This document shows, in pieces, positions 7,416 through 14,542 of a DNA stretch of 21,072 bases. Each line of letters starts with the position of its first letter. Within the stretch, counting starts at the first letter, position 1. The position numbers and the translations under genes are program-made. This stretch comes from JAGXIT01 sp049293335 (GTDB taxonomy: Bacteria > Patescibacteriota > Saccharimonadia > Saccharimonadales > UBA4665), in NCBI GenBank assembly GCA_049293335.1, contig JBATSO010000015.1, forward strand, positions 1 to 21,072, in the 5' to 3' direction. The notes under the pieces are model-generated. The model saw nothing but the letters and a program-made list of their open reading frames with translations. It was not told where the DNA came from and did no database searches.

Positions 7416-8463
7416 GTCGAGTGGCCAACTTGGCTTGCTGAAGATTCTTATGATACAAATAGTACCCTGGCGGCACCTGCAAAAGTGTGTTCAAAACACG
7501 ATACATTATAGTCACAGGCAAGCTTAAACGACTCGGTACTCCCGTGGCCGAGAGTGTTAGGGTCATTAACCCTTCGTAAATTCCTACCCCCCCAGGCAAA
7601 ATACTTACCAGCCCTGCAAAATTTGCTACAGAATACCCTAAAATAACTGCCCCAATATTTACAGGTGAACCAAACGCAATATACACCACGTAAATAGTCA
7701 TAACTTCCCAAATATTTGCCATAAATGCCCACATAAAGGGCCTTTTTAATCTGCGCCAATCTTTGCTCATGGCCATATAGTTTTCGTGCAAGTCTTCAAA
7801 CAGTGCGCGAACTTTCTCGACATTTATTGTCTCAGCAGGATGGCTAGGTCGTACGACACGCATAGTGTGGTTTAAAAACCGACTCATATAGGCAAAAAAG
7901 CCCGCAATTCGTCGTTTACTACCAATAATAAAGCCGAACCCAACTGTGCCTATAACCAAGACGGTCGTAACGCTTCCTGCCAGTAGTAGTATAAGGCTGC
8001 TCATATGCCCTTCGACCGCCAGGGCAAACACCGCAAACACAATCAGCACTTCAAAAGACAAAAACAACAAAACAAGTTTAAGAAGCTGTACCGCCGTGGC
8101 TTTTGCCGTAGTGATCGACCTGTCTTTCATGCGTAACCCCCAGTAGGAAATGCCCGTTACACCCCCGCTGGGAAACACATGGTTTACAAAGTTAAGCTCG
8201 AGCGTGCCCTTGAACAACTTTTTGTAACTCAGCTCGTTGCCAACCGTTGCGAACAAGCTTTTGTACAACCTAGTTTGCGCATCGTAGTTTAATAATTGCG
8301 CAGGTATCATCAAAAGTAGCGCCCAAGCATTCACCTGAAACAAATTATCGAACGTCTGCTTAAACTGCTTCCGTATAGCAAACGCCAACCCCACTAGCGC
8401 GAGTAGCGTTACTATGTTTAGTATTACTTTCCAGTTTCGGCGCAGAAATGAAGTGTCAGTCAT
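7402..8463 (-). CDS. Integral membrane protein, lysylphosphatidylglycerol synthase TM/UPF0104 family (flippase-like)
   Basis: A 353-residue polytopic membrane protein of the LPG synthetase/AglD-like transmembrane family (UPF0104), whose members move or modify lipids across the membrane. Signature blocks are LNFVNHVFPSGGVTGISYW after the third hydrophobic segment and VSILPGGVGIYEGLMTL near the C-terminus. About seven to eight hydrophobic segments can be seen. There is no catalytic aminoacyl-transferase domain. I use ATG 8463 (MTDTSFLRR) and not the in-frame ATG at 8493, because the latter would lie inside the divergent gene and because TATAAT is placed 10 nt before 8463. It heads the operon with xseA and xseB; the biological link is unclear. 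Confidence 0.88.
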   Translation of the reverse strand: MTDTSFLRRNWKVILNIVTLLALVGLAFAIRKQFKQTFDNLFQVNAWALLLMIPAQLLNYDAQTRLYKSLFATVGNELSYKKLFKGTLELNFVNHVFPSGGVTGISYWGLRMKDRSITTAKATAVQLLKLVLLFLSFEVLIVFAVFALAVEGHMSSLILLLAGSVTTVLVIGTVGFGFIIGSKRRIAGFFAYMSRFLNHTMRVVRPSHPAETINVEKVRALFEDLHENYMAMSKDWRRLKRPFMWAFMANIWEVMTIYVVYIAFGSPVNIGAVILGYSVANFAGLVSILPGGVGIYEGLMTLTLSATGVPSRLSLPVTIMYRVLNTLLQVPPGYYLYHKNLQQAKLATRHDRE

Positions 8464-8471
8464 GCTAAATG

Positions 8472-8480
8472 GTATTATAC
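8472..8480. promoter_or_regulatory. Symmetric divergent -10 element
   Basis: The 9-mer GTATTATAC reads TATTAT on the plus strand (8473-8478) and TATAAT on the minus strand (8479-8474). The plus-strand box is preceded by TGG (extended -10) and is followed by exactly 6 nt before ATG 8485. The minus-strand box is 10 nt from ATG 8463. One AT core can therefore drive both genes, with leaderless or nearly leaderless messages. Confidence 0.6.
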
Positions 8481-8484
8481 AGGT

Positions 8485-9717
8485 ATGATTCAATCTATTT
8501 GCATACTTGGTCGGCAGCCAGCACTTGGACTGGCCGAGCTAGAAAGTTTGTATGGGGCTAGTGCTGTAACGGCAATCTCTGCAAAAGCGGCAGGTTTAAG
8601 TTGTAGTGTTCAAGAAATAAATTTCGCGCGACTAGGTGGCAGCACCCGCCTGGCAAATGTCGTCGGTGAACTACCCTCTACCAACTGGAACCAAGTGGAA
8701 AAGGTGCTCACTACGTACGTACGTTCCAGCTCATTTACCCTACCAACCGAAGGAAAGTTTCACCTGGGATTATCTGCATACAGTTTCAATGTTTCAGCCG
8801 CCAAATTAAATGCCCTCGGCCTAACGCTGAAAAAAATCATCCGCAGCCGCCACGATGGCTCGGTGCGACTCATTCCAAACAACGACACCGAGCTTAGTGC
8901 CGCGCAGGTCATTCACGGTAACCTAACCAAATCAAACGGTGCCGAACTTTTGTTGATTGCAGCCCAAGACAAAACATATATAGCCCGCACCGTTGCCATT
9001 CAAGATATTGCCAGTTACACCCTACGCGACCGCGGCCGACCAAAGCGTGATGCCCGTGTGGGCATGCTGCCGCCCAAACTGGCGCAGATTATCGTGAATC
9101 TCGCCACTGGCGAGGTTCAGAGGCATGAGTCAAGAGACATGAGTCAAGAAAAAATCACCGTACTTGACCCGTTTTGTGGAACTGGTGTTGTGCTACAAGA
9201 AGCTATTTTAATGGGCTACGGCGCATACGGCACCGACCTTGAACCCCGCATGATTGAATACACAAACGAGAACCTACAGTGGCTTTTTAAGTCCTACAAC
9301 CTAGCGCCTACAATCTACAATCTCGAAATTGCCGATGCCACCAGCCACAAGTGGCAAAATTCCAAATTCCAAATTCCAAATTCCAAAGTTGTTGTTGCCT
9401 GCGAAACGTACCTGGGCCGCCCCTTTACCGAACGCCCCAGCTCGGCCGTGCTCGCACAAACCATATCAGAAGTAAATCTCATCCTAAAAAAATTTATTCA
9501 AAACATTCAGCCACAATTACCCCAAGACACGCGCTTGTGCCTAGCCGTGCCCTGCTGGTTCGATGGCCGCGAGCAAAAGCATTTACCACTTATCCAAAGC
9601 CTAAGCGAGCTCGGCTTCGAGCGCATTCAGTTCGAACACGCCCAAAACAGCGAGCTTATTTACCACCGCGAAAGCCAAATTGTGGGCCGCGAACTTCTGG
9701 TGCTTACCCGCAAGTAG
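8485..9717 (+). CDS. TRM11/UPF0020-like RNA methyltransferase
   Basis: A 410-residue protein of the Trm-G10/TRM11 type (PF01170-like), expected to methylate tRNA guanosine. The N-terminal half (CILGRQPALGLAELESLYG) resembles the substrate-binding part of these enzymes. SAM motif I is VLDPFCGTGVVLQEA (226-240), followed by GTDLEPRMIEYTNENL. The usual catalytic (D/N)PPY block is missing; at its place is VVVACETYLGRPFTE (302-316). Activity or chemistry may therefore differ from canonical guanosine-N2 methylation. Two loops contain tandem nucleotide repeats: one just before motif I (9124-9151) and one before the motif IV strand (9358-9385). The ATG 8485 start is supported by the -10 box 6 nt upstream. 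Confidence 0.85.
   Translation: MIQSICILGRQPALGLAELESLYGASAVTAISAKAAGLSCSVQEINFARLGGSTRLANVVGELPSTNWNQVEKVLTTYVRSSSFTLPTEGKFHLGLSAYSFNVSAAKLNALGLTLKKIIRSRHDGSVRLIPNNDTELSAAQVIHGNLTKSNGAELLLIAAQDKTYIARTVAIQDIASYTLRDRGRPKRDARVGMLPPKLAQIIVNLATGEVQRHESRDMSQEKITVLDPFCGTGVVLQEAILMGYGAYGTDLEPRMIEYTNENLQWLFKSYNLAPTIYNLEIADATSHKWQNSKFQIPNSKVVVACETYLGRPFTERPSSAVLAQTISEVNLILKKFIQNIQPQLPQDTRLCLAVPCWFDGREQKHLPLIQSLSELGFERIQFEHAQNSELIYHRESQIVGRELLVLTRK
9124..9151 (+). repeat. 14-bp tandem duplication in coding sequence
   Basis: CATGAGTCAAGAGA is followed immediately by CATGAGTCAAGAAA (13/14 identical). 14 bp is not a multiple of 3, so the two copies are read in different frames (HESR then MSQE). It lies in the loop just before SAM motif I. 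Confidence 0.9.
9358..9385 (+). repeat. (AATTCCA)4 heptanucleotide tandem repeat in coding sequence
   Basis: Four perfect copies of AATTCCA inside the methyltransferase gene, encoding QNSKFQIPNSK. Loss or gain of one copy would shift the frame; three copies together would keep it. Confidence 0.95.
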
Positions 9718-9721
9718 CCGC

Positions 9722-9751
9722 TTGCCAACTATTCGCTAGTCAGCGTATAAT
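9722..9751 (+). promoter_or_regulatory. Promoter of the transporter gene
   Basis: TTGCCA (9722-9727), an 18-bp spacer and a perfect TATAAT (9746-9751). The predicted start is about 20 nt before GTG 9780. A purine-rich AAAGGCAGGG stretch in the leader may serve as ribosome binding site. Confidence 0.6.
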
Positions 9752-9779
9752 TGCTACCTAATCAGTAAAGGCAGGGTAC

Positions 9780-10445
9780 GTGAACAAGCATTTCCCGTCA
9801 ATTCGGCGATACGATGTAGTAGCTGGGCTCTATATATTTGGGGTCGTAGTTGCTGAGCTTATGGGGGCCAAAACATTCCCACTTTTTACCCTTGGCCAGC
9901 AGCATTTTAATGCCTCGGTCGCTATTTTTGTGCTACCACTACTGTATTCTTTGACCGATGTTGTAGTAGAGGTTCACGGCAAAGCCCGTGCTCGCAGCTT
10001 AGTGTACACGGGCATTATAGTAATCGCCCTACTTGTCGCGTACGCCGCACTTGCAACCTCCCTGCCCCCCACGGCTCGTTCGGCTGCAAACGAGCCAGCG
10101 TATGACCAAGTATTTCATGCCTCTATTCGGATTTCACTTGCCAGTTTGACCGCTTTTGCTGTAGCCGAACTGCTCGACATTGCTGTGTTTTCTAAACTAC
10201 GCGAGCGCTTGGGCAAAAGTAAATTGTGGCTGCGCAATAACGCCTCTAATTTTTTGTCGTTTTTCGTAGATTCGGCCGTGTTTTTAACACTGGCCTTTTA
10301 TGCCCTGCACCGACCTTTTGGCGAAAACCTCGTCTTTTTATGGGGGCTGTTGCTGCCGTATTGGCTACTCAAATGCGCCATGTCTGTCGTAGCTACACCC
10401 CTGGTCTACGCGGGTGTACGCTGGCTGCGAGCCAGCAAAGAATAA
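9780..10445 (+). CDS. Queuosine precursor transporter family (YhhQ/Vut_1)
   Basis: A 221-residue membrane protein with about six hydrophobic segments, matching the YhhQ/QueT-type ECF-like transporters for queuine or preQ0/preQ1 (PF02592). Recognisable blocks are YIFGVVVAELMGAKTF, ASVAIFVLPLLYSLTDVV, VEVHGKARAR and the C-terminal NNASNFLSFFVDSAVFL. The second and last blocks carry the conserved polar residues of the family. It starts at GTG 9780. No queuosine biosynthesis gene is in the window, so import of a base scavenged from a host is plausible (inference). Its 3' end overlaps the converging orphan gene by 40 bp. Confidence 0.87.
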   Translation: MNKHFPSIRRYDVVAGLYIFGVVVAELMGAKTFPLFTLGQQHFNASVAIFVLPLLYSLTDVVVEVHGKARARSLVYTGIIVIALLVAYAALATSLPPTARSAANEPAYDQVFHASIRISLASLTAFAVAELLDIAVFSKLRERLGKSKLWLRNNASNFLSFFVDSAVFLTLAFYALHRPFGENLVFLWGLLLPYWLLKCAMSVVATPLVYAGVRWLRASKE

Positions 10446-11044
10446 CGAACTCCAGCGCTTTCTTGCGGGGGCAAAGGAAAAGTATCGTGCGTCAAGTGCA
10501 CGAATGCTAGCTGCCCATGTAGCGGTAGCGGTGTCGTGTCGCCACCCAGTGCGCGTAACACTGCTGCTTTCGCCGTATGCGCCCCATTATTGCCTAAGCT
10601 ATAGTAAATAATCCCATTTGGCTGAACATAAGCAGTCGCCGTACCAGATATGGGTGTGAGCGGTTTACCAGAGCGCGCCAAGCTTCTTATATGTGCGCCA
10701 TCTTTTGTATTGTCATTCCAACTCTCGGCACCAGGAACCTGCACAATACTTAGGGGTGGTATCTCAAACGGCTTTTCTTTCGATTCTAGTCGCTCCCCTC
10801 GTGTAGAACCATCTGCCGCTAGCTGTAGCTGCTCACGAGTCATATAAGAAAGTGTGGGAGGACCGGGGGCTAATGCGTATAGATTAACCAGCATAGGCGC
10901 CGTTTCAGCTCCATCCTTTTGAATGCCCCCGCGTGCCGGCATCACCATAGCTCCCAGCCGCCCGCTTAATCTGTCTCTAATCGGAAGTTTAGGTGCCTCG
11001 TAGGGGTTGGCTACGCTTGTTTTCAATGTATCTGGTGGTTTCAT
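10406..11044 (-). CDS. Orphan hypothetical protein
   Basis: A 212-residue protein that I do not recognise. It has no signal peptide or membrane segment. The N-terminal ~45 residues are basic and proline-rich (VANPYEAPKLPIRDRLSGR) and look disordered. A folded part seems to cover about 50-200, with YVQPNGIIYYSLGNNGAHTA and LHGQLAFVHLTHDTF. The 3' end overlaps the transporter gene by 40 bp head-on. ATG 11044 is preceded by a near-consensus promoter and no Shine-Dalgarno. The promoter and long open frame argue that it is real. Confidence 0.65.
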   Translation of the reverse strand: MKPPDTLKTSVANPYEAPKLPIRDRLSGRLGAMVMPARGGIQKDGAETAPMLVNLYALAPGPPTLSYMTREQLQLAADGSTRGERLESKEKPFEIPPLSIVQVPGAESWNDNTKDGAHIRSLARSGKPLTPISGTATAYVQPNGIIYYSLGNNGAHTAKAAVLRALGGDTTPLPLHGQLAFVHLTHDTFPLPPQESAGVRYSLLARSQRTPA

Positions 11045-11070
11045 ATTTTTATTCTTTGTCTGTATGTTTA

Positions 11071-11099
11071 ACTATAGCACAATATTAATTAATAGTCAA
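11071..11099 (-). promoter_or_regulatory. Strong promoter of the orphan gene
   Basis: On the minus strand TTGACT (11099-11094), a 17-bp spacer and TATAGT (11076-11071), preceded by TGC (extended -10). The leader would be about 20-25 nt. It is 12 bp from the left end of the IS66 element. Confidence 0.75.
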
Positions 11100-11110
11100 A
11101 AACATTTCGT

Positions 11111-11127
11111 GTAACTGCTCACTACCC
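11111..11127 (+). repeat. IS66 left terminal inverted repeat
   Basis: GTAACTGCTCACTACCC; pairs with the right end at 15/17 positions. Confidence 0.9.
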
Positions 11128-11186
11128 TTGCCCCATCAGGGGCTTTCGACTATCCTGTAGGATAGGACGAATCAAGACAAACACCT

Positions 11187-12644
11187 ATGGCTAACAAAAG
11201 AGTATCAAATGAAGTCATTGCCGCTCGTATGGCCGAACTGCGTAACCTGCGTAAGTTGCATAGGCAAGACCAAGTAACCAAAGCAGCTCTTCGGGAAGAG
11301 GTACAAGAGCTACGGGCATTAGTTGCGGCATTGCAACAGCAGAACCAAACCCAAGCCATCCAAATTGCTGAACTGCAAATGATGGTCTTTGGCAAGAAAC
11401 GCAAGCCGCCAGCTGGTACACCAGTAGCCGACCAGACAAAACCTACCCCACAGCCAAGAAGTAAACGTAGCTATCGCCGTCCGTTGCCGCCCGCCTCAGC
11501 CATTACGGCGGAAGTGGTAGTACCACTTCCCGAAACCTGTGCGTGTGGAGGCGGCTTTGACTGTACCAAAACAACGACGCATGATCGCTACCAAGAAGAT
11601 ATTCCTTTGCCCGAGCTAACACTCGGCTACCGAGCACACCTGGTGACTAAATACGCTATTGAGCGGGGTATTTGTGCGGTTTGCGGCAAGGCGACGACAG
11701 CACGTAATCTCAGCGGTCAAACCGTAACCCTTGGCTCGAACATCCGGTTATTGATCACCCATATGGTAAGTGTCGTCGGCCTGAGCTATGCTCAGGTCAG
11801 CCAGCTCTGTTTGGGCTTGTATGGTATTGCTGTCAGTGACGGCGAGATAGCCAATAGCTTACACCGTCAGCACCGGGCGTGGCTCCCAGCCTACAACCAG
11901 CTCAAGGCTGACATCCGAGCCGCACCTGTTCGACACTACGACGAAACTCCATGGAAGATTCGAGACGCCGACAATGCCGGGTACGCTTGGGTCATGGTTG
12001 ACGCGTACAGCCCCAACACCGTATTTCACCTGGCTACCAGCCGAGGTGCCGCACACGCCAGAGCGCTCCATGGCGGTGACAATACAAAAGGCATACACAT
12101 CACTGACGACTACAGTGCGTACCGTAACCTGTCAGGTCAACAGCAACTCTGTTGGGCACACCTGTACCGGTGCATTCGTGACCTTAGGTACAACCAAAAT
12201 CTGCCCCACAACCAACAACCATATGTCACCTGGTGGTACAACCAGTTTGCGACGATCTACGAAGACCTACGCCTGTACCTGGGCGAGCCGTACGACGAAG
12301 TGGTACGGGCTACGCAAAGCCAGGCACTCTGGAGCCGTGTACAAGCACTGGCAAACCAGCTACCACCAAGTGAACCCGATAAGCTAAAGAGGTTAAAAGC
12401 CCAGATCCTCCGGGCTGGCCAAGTCAGGCTATTCGTCTGCTTGACAGCCGACACGCCATGCGACAACAACCGGGCCGAACGAGACCTTAGGCCTCTCGTA
12501 CTGAAACGTAAGCGTAGTTTTGGTAGCAAAACCGAACGGGGCGCCAAAGCTTTAGCTACTGTGCTGTCGCTCTGCACCACTACGTGGCGCAGCAGCTCCA
12601 GTAACCCTACGGGTTATTTCCAGCAGCTTGCGCTGCTTGGGTAG
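11187..12644 (+). CDS. IS66-family transposase (TnpC type)
   Basis: A 485-residue DDE transposase. The N-terminal region (14-67) is a leucine-rich coiled coil (LREEVQELRALVAALQQQ, IQIAELQMMVFGKKRK). A zinc-finger region carries C118, C120, C126, C163 and C166. The catalytic core shows D252 in RHYDETPWKI, D307/D308 in HITDDYSAYR and E431 in CDNNRAERDLRPLVLKRK, with the C-terminal SLCTTTW block. The frame is intact, so the element may be active. The stop codon (12642-12644) lies inside the right inverted repeat. Codon use and GC look like the host genes. Confidence 0.97.
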   Translation: MANKRVSNEVIAARMAELRNLRKLHRQDQVTKAALREEVQELRALVAALQQQNQTQAIQIAELQMMVFGKKRKPPAGTPVADQTKPTPQPRSKRSYRRPLPPASAITAEVVVPLPETCACGGGFDCTKTTTHDRYQEDIPLPELTLGYRAHLVTKYAIERGICAVCGKATTARNLSGQTVTLGSNIRLLITHMVSVVGLSYAQVSQLCLGLYGIAVSDGEIANSLHRQHRAWLPAYNQLKADIRAAPVRHYDETPWKIRDADNAGYAWVMVDAYSPNTVFHLATSRGAAHARALHGGDNTKGIHITDDYSAYRNLSGQQQLCWAHLYRCIRDLRYNQNLPHNQQPYVTWWYNQFATIYEDLRLYLGEPYDEVVRATQSQALWSRVQALANQLPPSEPDKLKRLKAQILRAGQVRLFVCLTADTPCDNNRAERDLRPLVLKRKRSFGSKTERGAKALATVLSLCTTTWRSSSSNPTGYFQQLALLG

Positions 12645-12655
12645 TGAGGGGTTAC
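12639..12655 (-). repeat. IS66 right terminal inverted repeat
   Basis: Reverse complement GTAACCCCTCACTACCC; it contains the transposase stop codon. Confidence 0.9.
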
Positions 12656-12755
12656 TTTGCGGTGAAGGTTCGAACGCACCACTAAAGAGCCTGCTTAAGC
12701 CGCGAGCATTTCCACGCGCAAGAACTCCGTTACACTATTTTGATAAACCAGAAGG

Positions 12756-14039
12756 TTAACGCAAGGTGTAGCCGAGCAGTACGGCAATGGTTTTTTCGGT
12801 GAGAATACGGCTTAAAATATCGCGCTGGTTTTCGGGCTTGGCGAGTTCGGCCTGCATTTGTTTGTCGGTATACTGCTGTTTCAGCGCGTCCAATCTAGCC
12901 TCGAACTCTTGCTGAGTTACCTGCACCCCCTCTTTTTCGGCAACTTCGCCCAGGGCCAGACCAATTCGCACCCGCATAATGGCCTGCTCGCGCTGCTCTG
13001 CCCTGTGTTCTTCCTCGGTTTTGCCCTCGGCCTTCAGGTGTTCTTGCCAGGTTTGGCCGCGGTACATGAGGTTACGCTTTTCTTCCTCGAGCATGCGCTC
13101 AACCTCTTGTTCTACCAATGCTTCGGGGAGTGCCACAACAGTTTTTTCGCCAAGTTTCGTTAAAAGTTCATTTTCAAGAACACGCTGCGCCTGCACATCT
13201 TTTTCGTAGCCGACCTGTTTTCGAATATCACTGCGTAATTCGGCGGGTGTTTTAAATGGTCCAATTTTGGCCACAAAGGTTTCGTCAAGCTTTGGCTTAA
13301 CCAGCTCACTTACCTTTTTAACAGCCACCTCAAAACGTACCTTTTTGCTCTGCAAAGCAGCCACGGGGTAGTCTTTGGGAAAGGTAATAACAAATGTTTT
13401 TTCATCGCCAGATTTTAGGCCAATGAGTTCGGGTTCAAACCCCGGAATAAACGTGTTACTACCGATAATTAAGGGATAGTCATTGCCCGATCCGCCCTCA
13501 ATGGCTGCTTTTGTTTTAGCATCGCTTCCTGCAAAATCTATGGTAACTTCATCGCCATCTTTCGCCGCCCGCTGCACCTCATTTTTAGCAGCATCTCTTG
13601 CTAGCAGGTCATCGATAACCTTTTCTACTTCGTCGTCATCGACAGTCTCAACGTGTTTCTTAAAGCTAAACTTTTTATAGTCGGGCAGTTTTATGTCACC
13701 AATCACTTCAGCAATAGCAGTTAATTCAAGCGTAGTGTCTGGTACATATTTGGCAAGATTCACTTCTGGCGAACCAACTACTTTTAGCTTTTCTTGCTCC
13801 ACCGCCGACGAATAAAGTTGGTTTACAACGTGGTCGATAATTTTATTTTGTAAAAGTTGTTGGTCTACCACCTTTTCTACCATGGTAACGGGCGCGTGGC
13901 CTTTACGAAAGCCGGCCAGTTTGAGGTCTTTAGCCAGCTCTTTTAGTACCAAGTTTTTGGCACTTTTCAACTGCTCGACATCGGCGGCAATTGTTAGTTC
14001 GACTTTAGTAGGGTTGAGTTGTTTCTTGGTGATCTGCAT
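12756..14039 (-). CDS. tig: Trigger factor (ribosome-associated chaperone)
   Basis: A chaperone that binds ribosomal protein L23 at the exit tunnel and shields nascent chains; it also has a peptidyl-prolyl isomerase domain. The 427-residue protein has all parts: the N-terminal ribosome-binding domain with the signature GFRKGHAPVTMV (43-54), the FKBP-like PPIase domain (about 155-245: DGDEVTIDFAGS, FIPGFEPELIGLKSGDEKTF) and the helical C-terminal arms with EALVEQEVERMLEEEKRNL. ATG 14039 is supported by an extended -10 box 8 nt upstream, so the message is probably leaderless. It is monocistronic, 36 bp from the next gene. Confidence 0.97.
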   Translation of the reverse strand: MQITKKQLNPTKVELTIAADVEQLKSAKNLVLKELAKDLKLAGFRKGHAPVTMVEKVVDQQLLQNKIIDHVVNQLYSSAVEQEKLKVVGSPEVNLAKYVPDTTLELTAIAEVIGDIKLPDYKKFSFKKHVETVDDDEVEKVIDDLLARDAAKNEVQRAAKDGDEVTIDFAGSDAKTKAAIEGGSGNDYPLIIGSNTFIPGFEPELIGLKSGDEKTFVITFPKDYPVAALQSKKVRFEVAVKKVSELVKPKLDETFVAKIGPFKTPAELRSDIRKQVGYEKDVQAQRVLENELLTKLGEKTVVALPEALVEQEVERMLEEEKRNLMYRGQTWQEHLKAEGKTEEEHRAEQREQAIMRVRIGLALGEVAEKEGVQVTQQEFEARLDALKQQYTDKQMQAELAKPENQRDILSRILTEKTIAVLLGYTLR

Positions 14040-14047
14040 AAGTAGCT

Positions 14048-14056
14048 ACTGTACCA
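14048..14056 (-). promoter_or_regulatory. Extended -10 of tig
   Basis: TGGTACAGT on the minus strand, ending 8 nt before ATG 14039. It fits a leaderless start; there is no Shine-Dalgarno. Confidence 0.45.
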
Positions 14057-14077
14057 GAGATGGCCAGAGAATGCCAG

Positions 14078-14542
14078 TTAGTGTAATTGCGTAAGAAATA
14101 GGCTTAATGTACCAATCAGCCACACAAGCTCAATCCCCGCGCCCCAGACTCGCTCTGTCTGAATTGCATGATGGAAACGTCGAAACCTATTCCACTTCAC
14201 TTCGTTATGCGTTATACCATTGACCTTAAAAAACCGTGGTGCGGAGTATAGGTCAGGCGAAGCGGCCGTAAATGCACATATGGCGGCCACCGACCAGTGT
14301 TGCGGCTGTGTTTGCCATAATGCAACAACAATGATAAAGCATAGAATTGCTTCAACGGCCAACAGCACTTTAAAGGCTGGCCGCCAGAGTAATTCATCGT
14401 CTGTAAGTTTGCCCTTAAAACCAAAATGCGGTATTGCATCAAGCACGAAATGAGACGCAAATGCTATCGGCACTGCCAGCCAGGGGTTAGCAATAGATAA
14501 GCCAATAAGCGCACCAGTAAGTGAATGGTTGGTAGCCGTCAT
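14078..14542 (-). CDS. Small polytopic membrane protein of unknown function
   Basis: A 154-residue membrane protein with four or so hydrophobic stretches (IANPWLAVPIAFASHFVLDA, VLLAVEAILCFIIVVALW, SVAAICAFTAASPDLYSA, IELVWLIGTLSLFL). Conserved-looking polar residues sit at membrane edges: NHSLTGALIG, SHFVLDAIPHFG, SPDLYS and RRFHHAIQ. The His/Asp pattern 'H..L..DaiPHf...D' resembles membrane metal-dependent hydrolase families (YdjM-like), but the match is only suggestive. ATG 14542 overlaps the hisS stop (ATGA), so it is translated from the hisS message. Confidence 0.75.
   Translation of the reverse strand: MTATNHSLTGALIGLSIANPWLAVPIAFASHFVLDAIPHFGFKGKLTDDELLWRPAFKVLLAVEAILCFIIVVALWQTQPQHWSVAAICAFTAASPDLYSAPRFFKVNGITHNEVKWNRFRRFHHAIQTERVWGAGIELVWLIGTLSLFLTQLH

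Larger units (their letters stand above)
11111..12655 (+). mobile_element. IS66-family insertion sequence, single-ORF type
   Basis: A complete element of 1,545 bp. The left repeat GTAACTGCTCACTACCC (11111-11127) and right repeat (12639-12655, reverse complement GTAACCCCTCACTACCC) match at 15 of 17 positions and begin with GTAA, as usual for IS66. Only the tnpC-type transposase is present; tnpA and tnpB are absent, as in the ISBst12-like subgroup. The flanking octamers CATTTCGT and TTTGCGGT are not the 8-bp target duplication expected. Subterminal hairpins occur at both ends: GCCCCATCAGGGGC and CTATCCTGTAGGATAG on the left, TAACCCTACGGGTTA on the right. Confidence 0.9.

Noticed and set aside
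12257..12580. Minus-strand 107-codon ORF inside the IS66 transposase
   Set aside because: It is a shadow of the transposase reading frame without start signals or recognisable domains.
12656..12755. Interval between the IS66 element and tig examined for a small gene or terminator
   Set aside because: About 100 bp with no open frame of note and no hairpin followed by a T-tract.
13425..13450. GGGTTCAAACCCC resembling a tRNA T-arm
   Set aside because: It is inside the trigger factor PPIase domain coding sequence and has no acceptor or anticodon stems around it.
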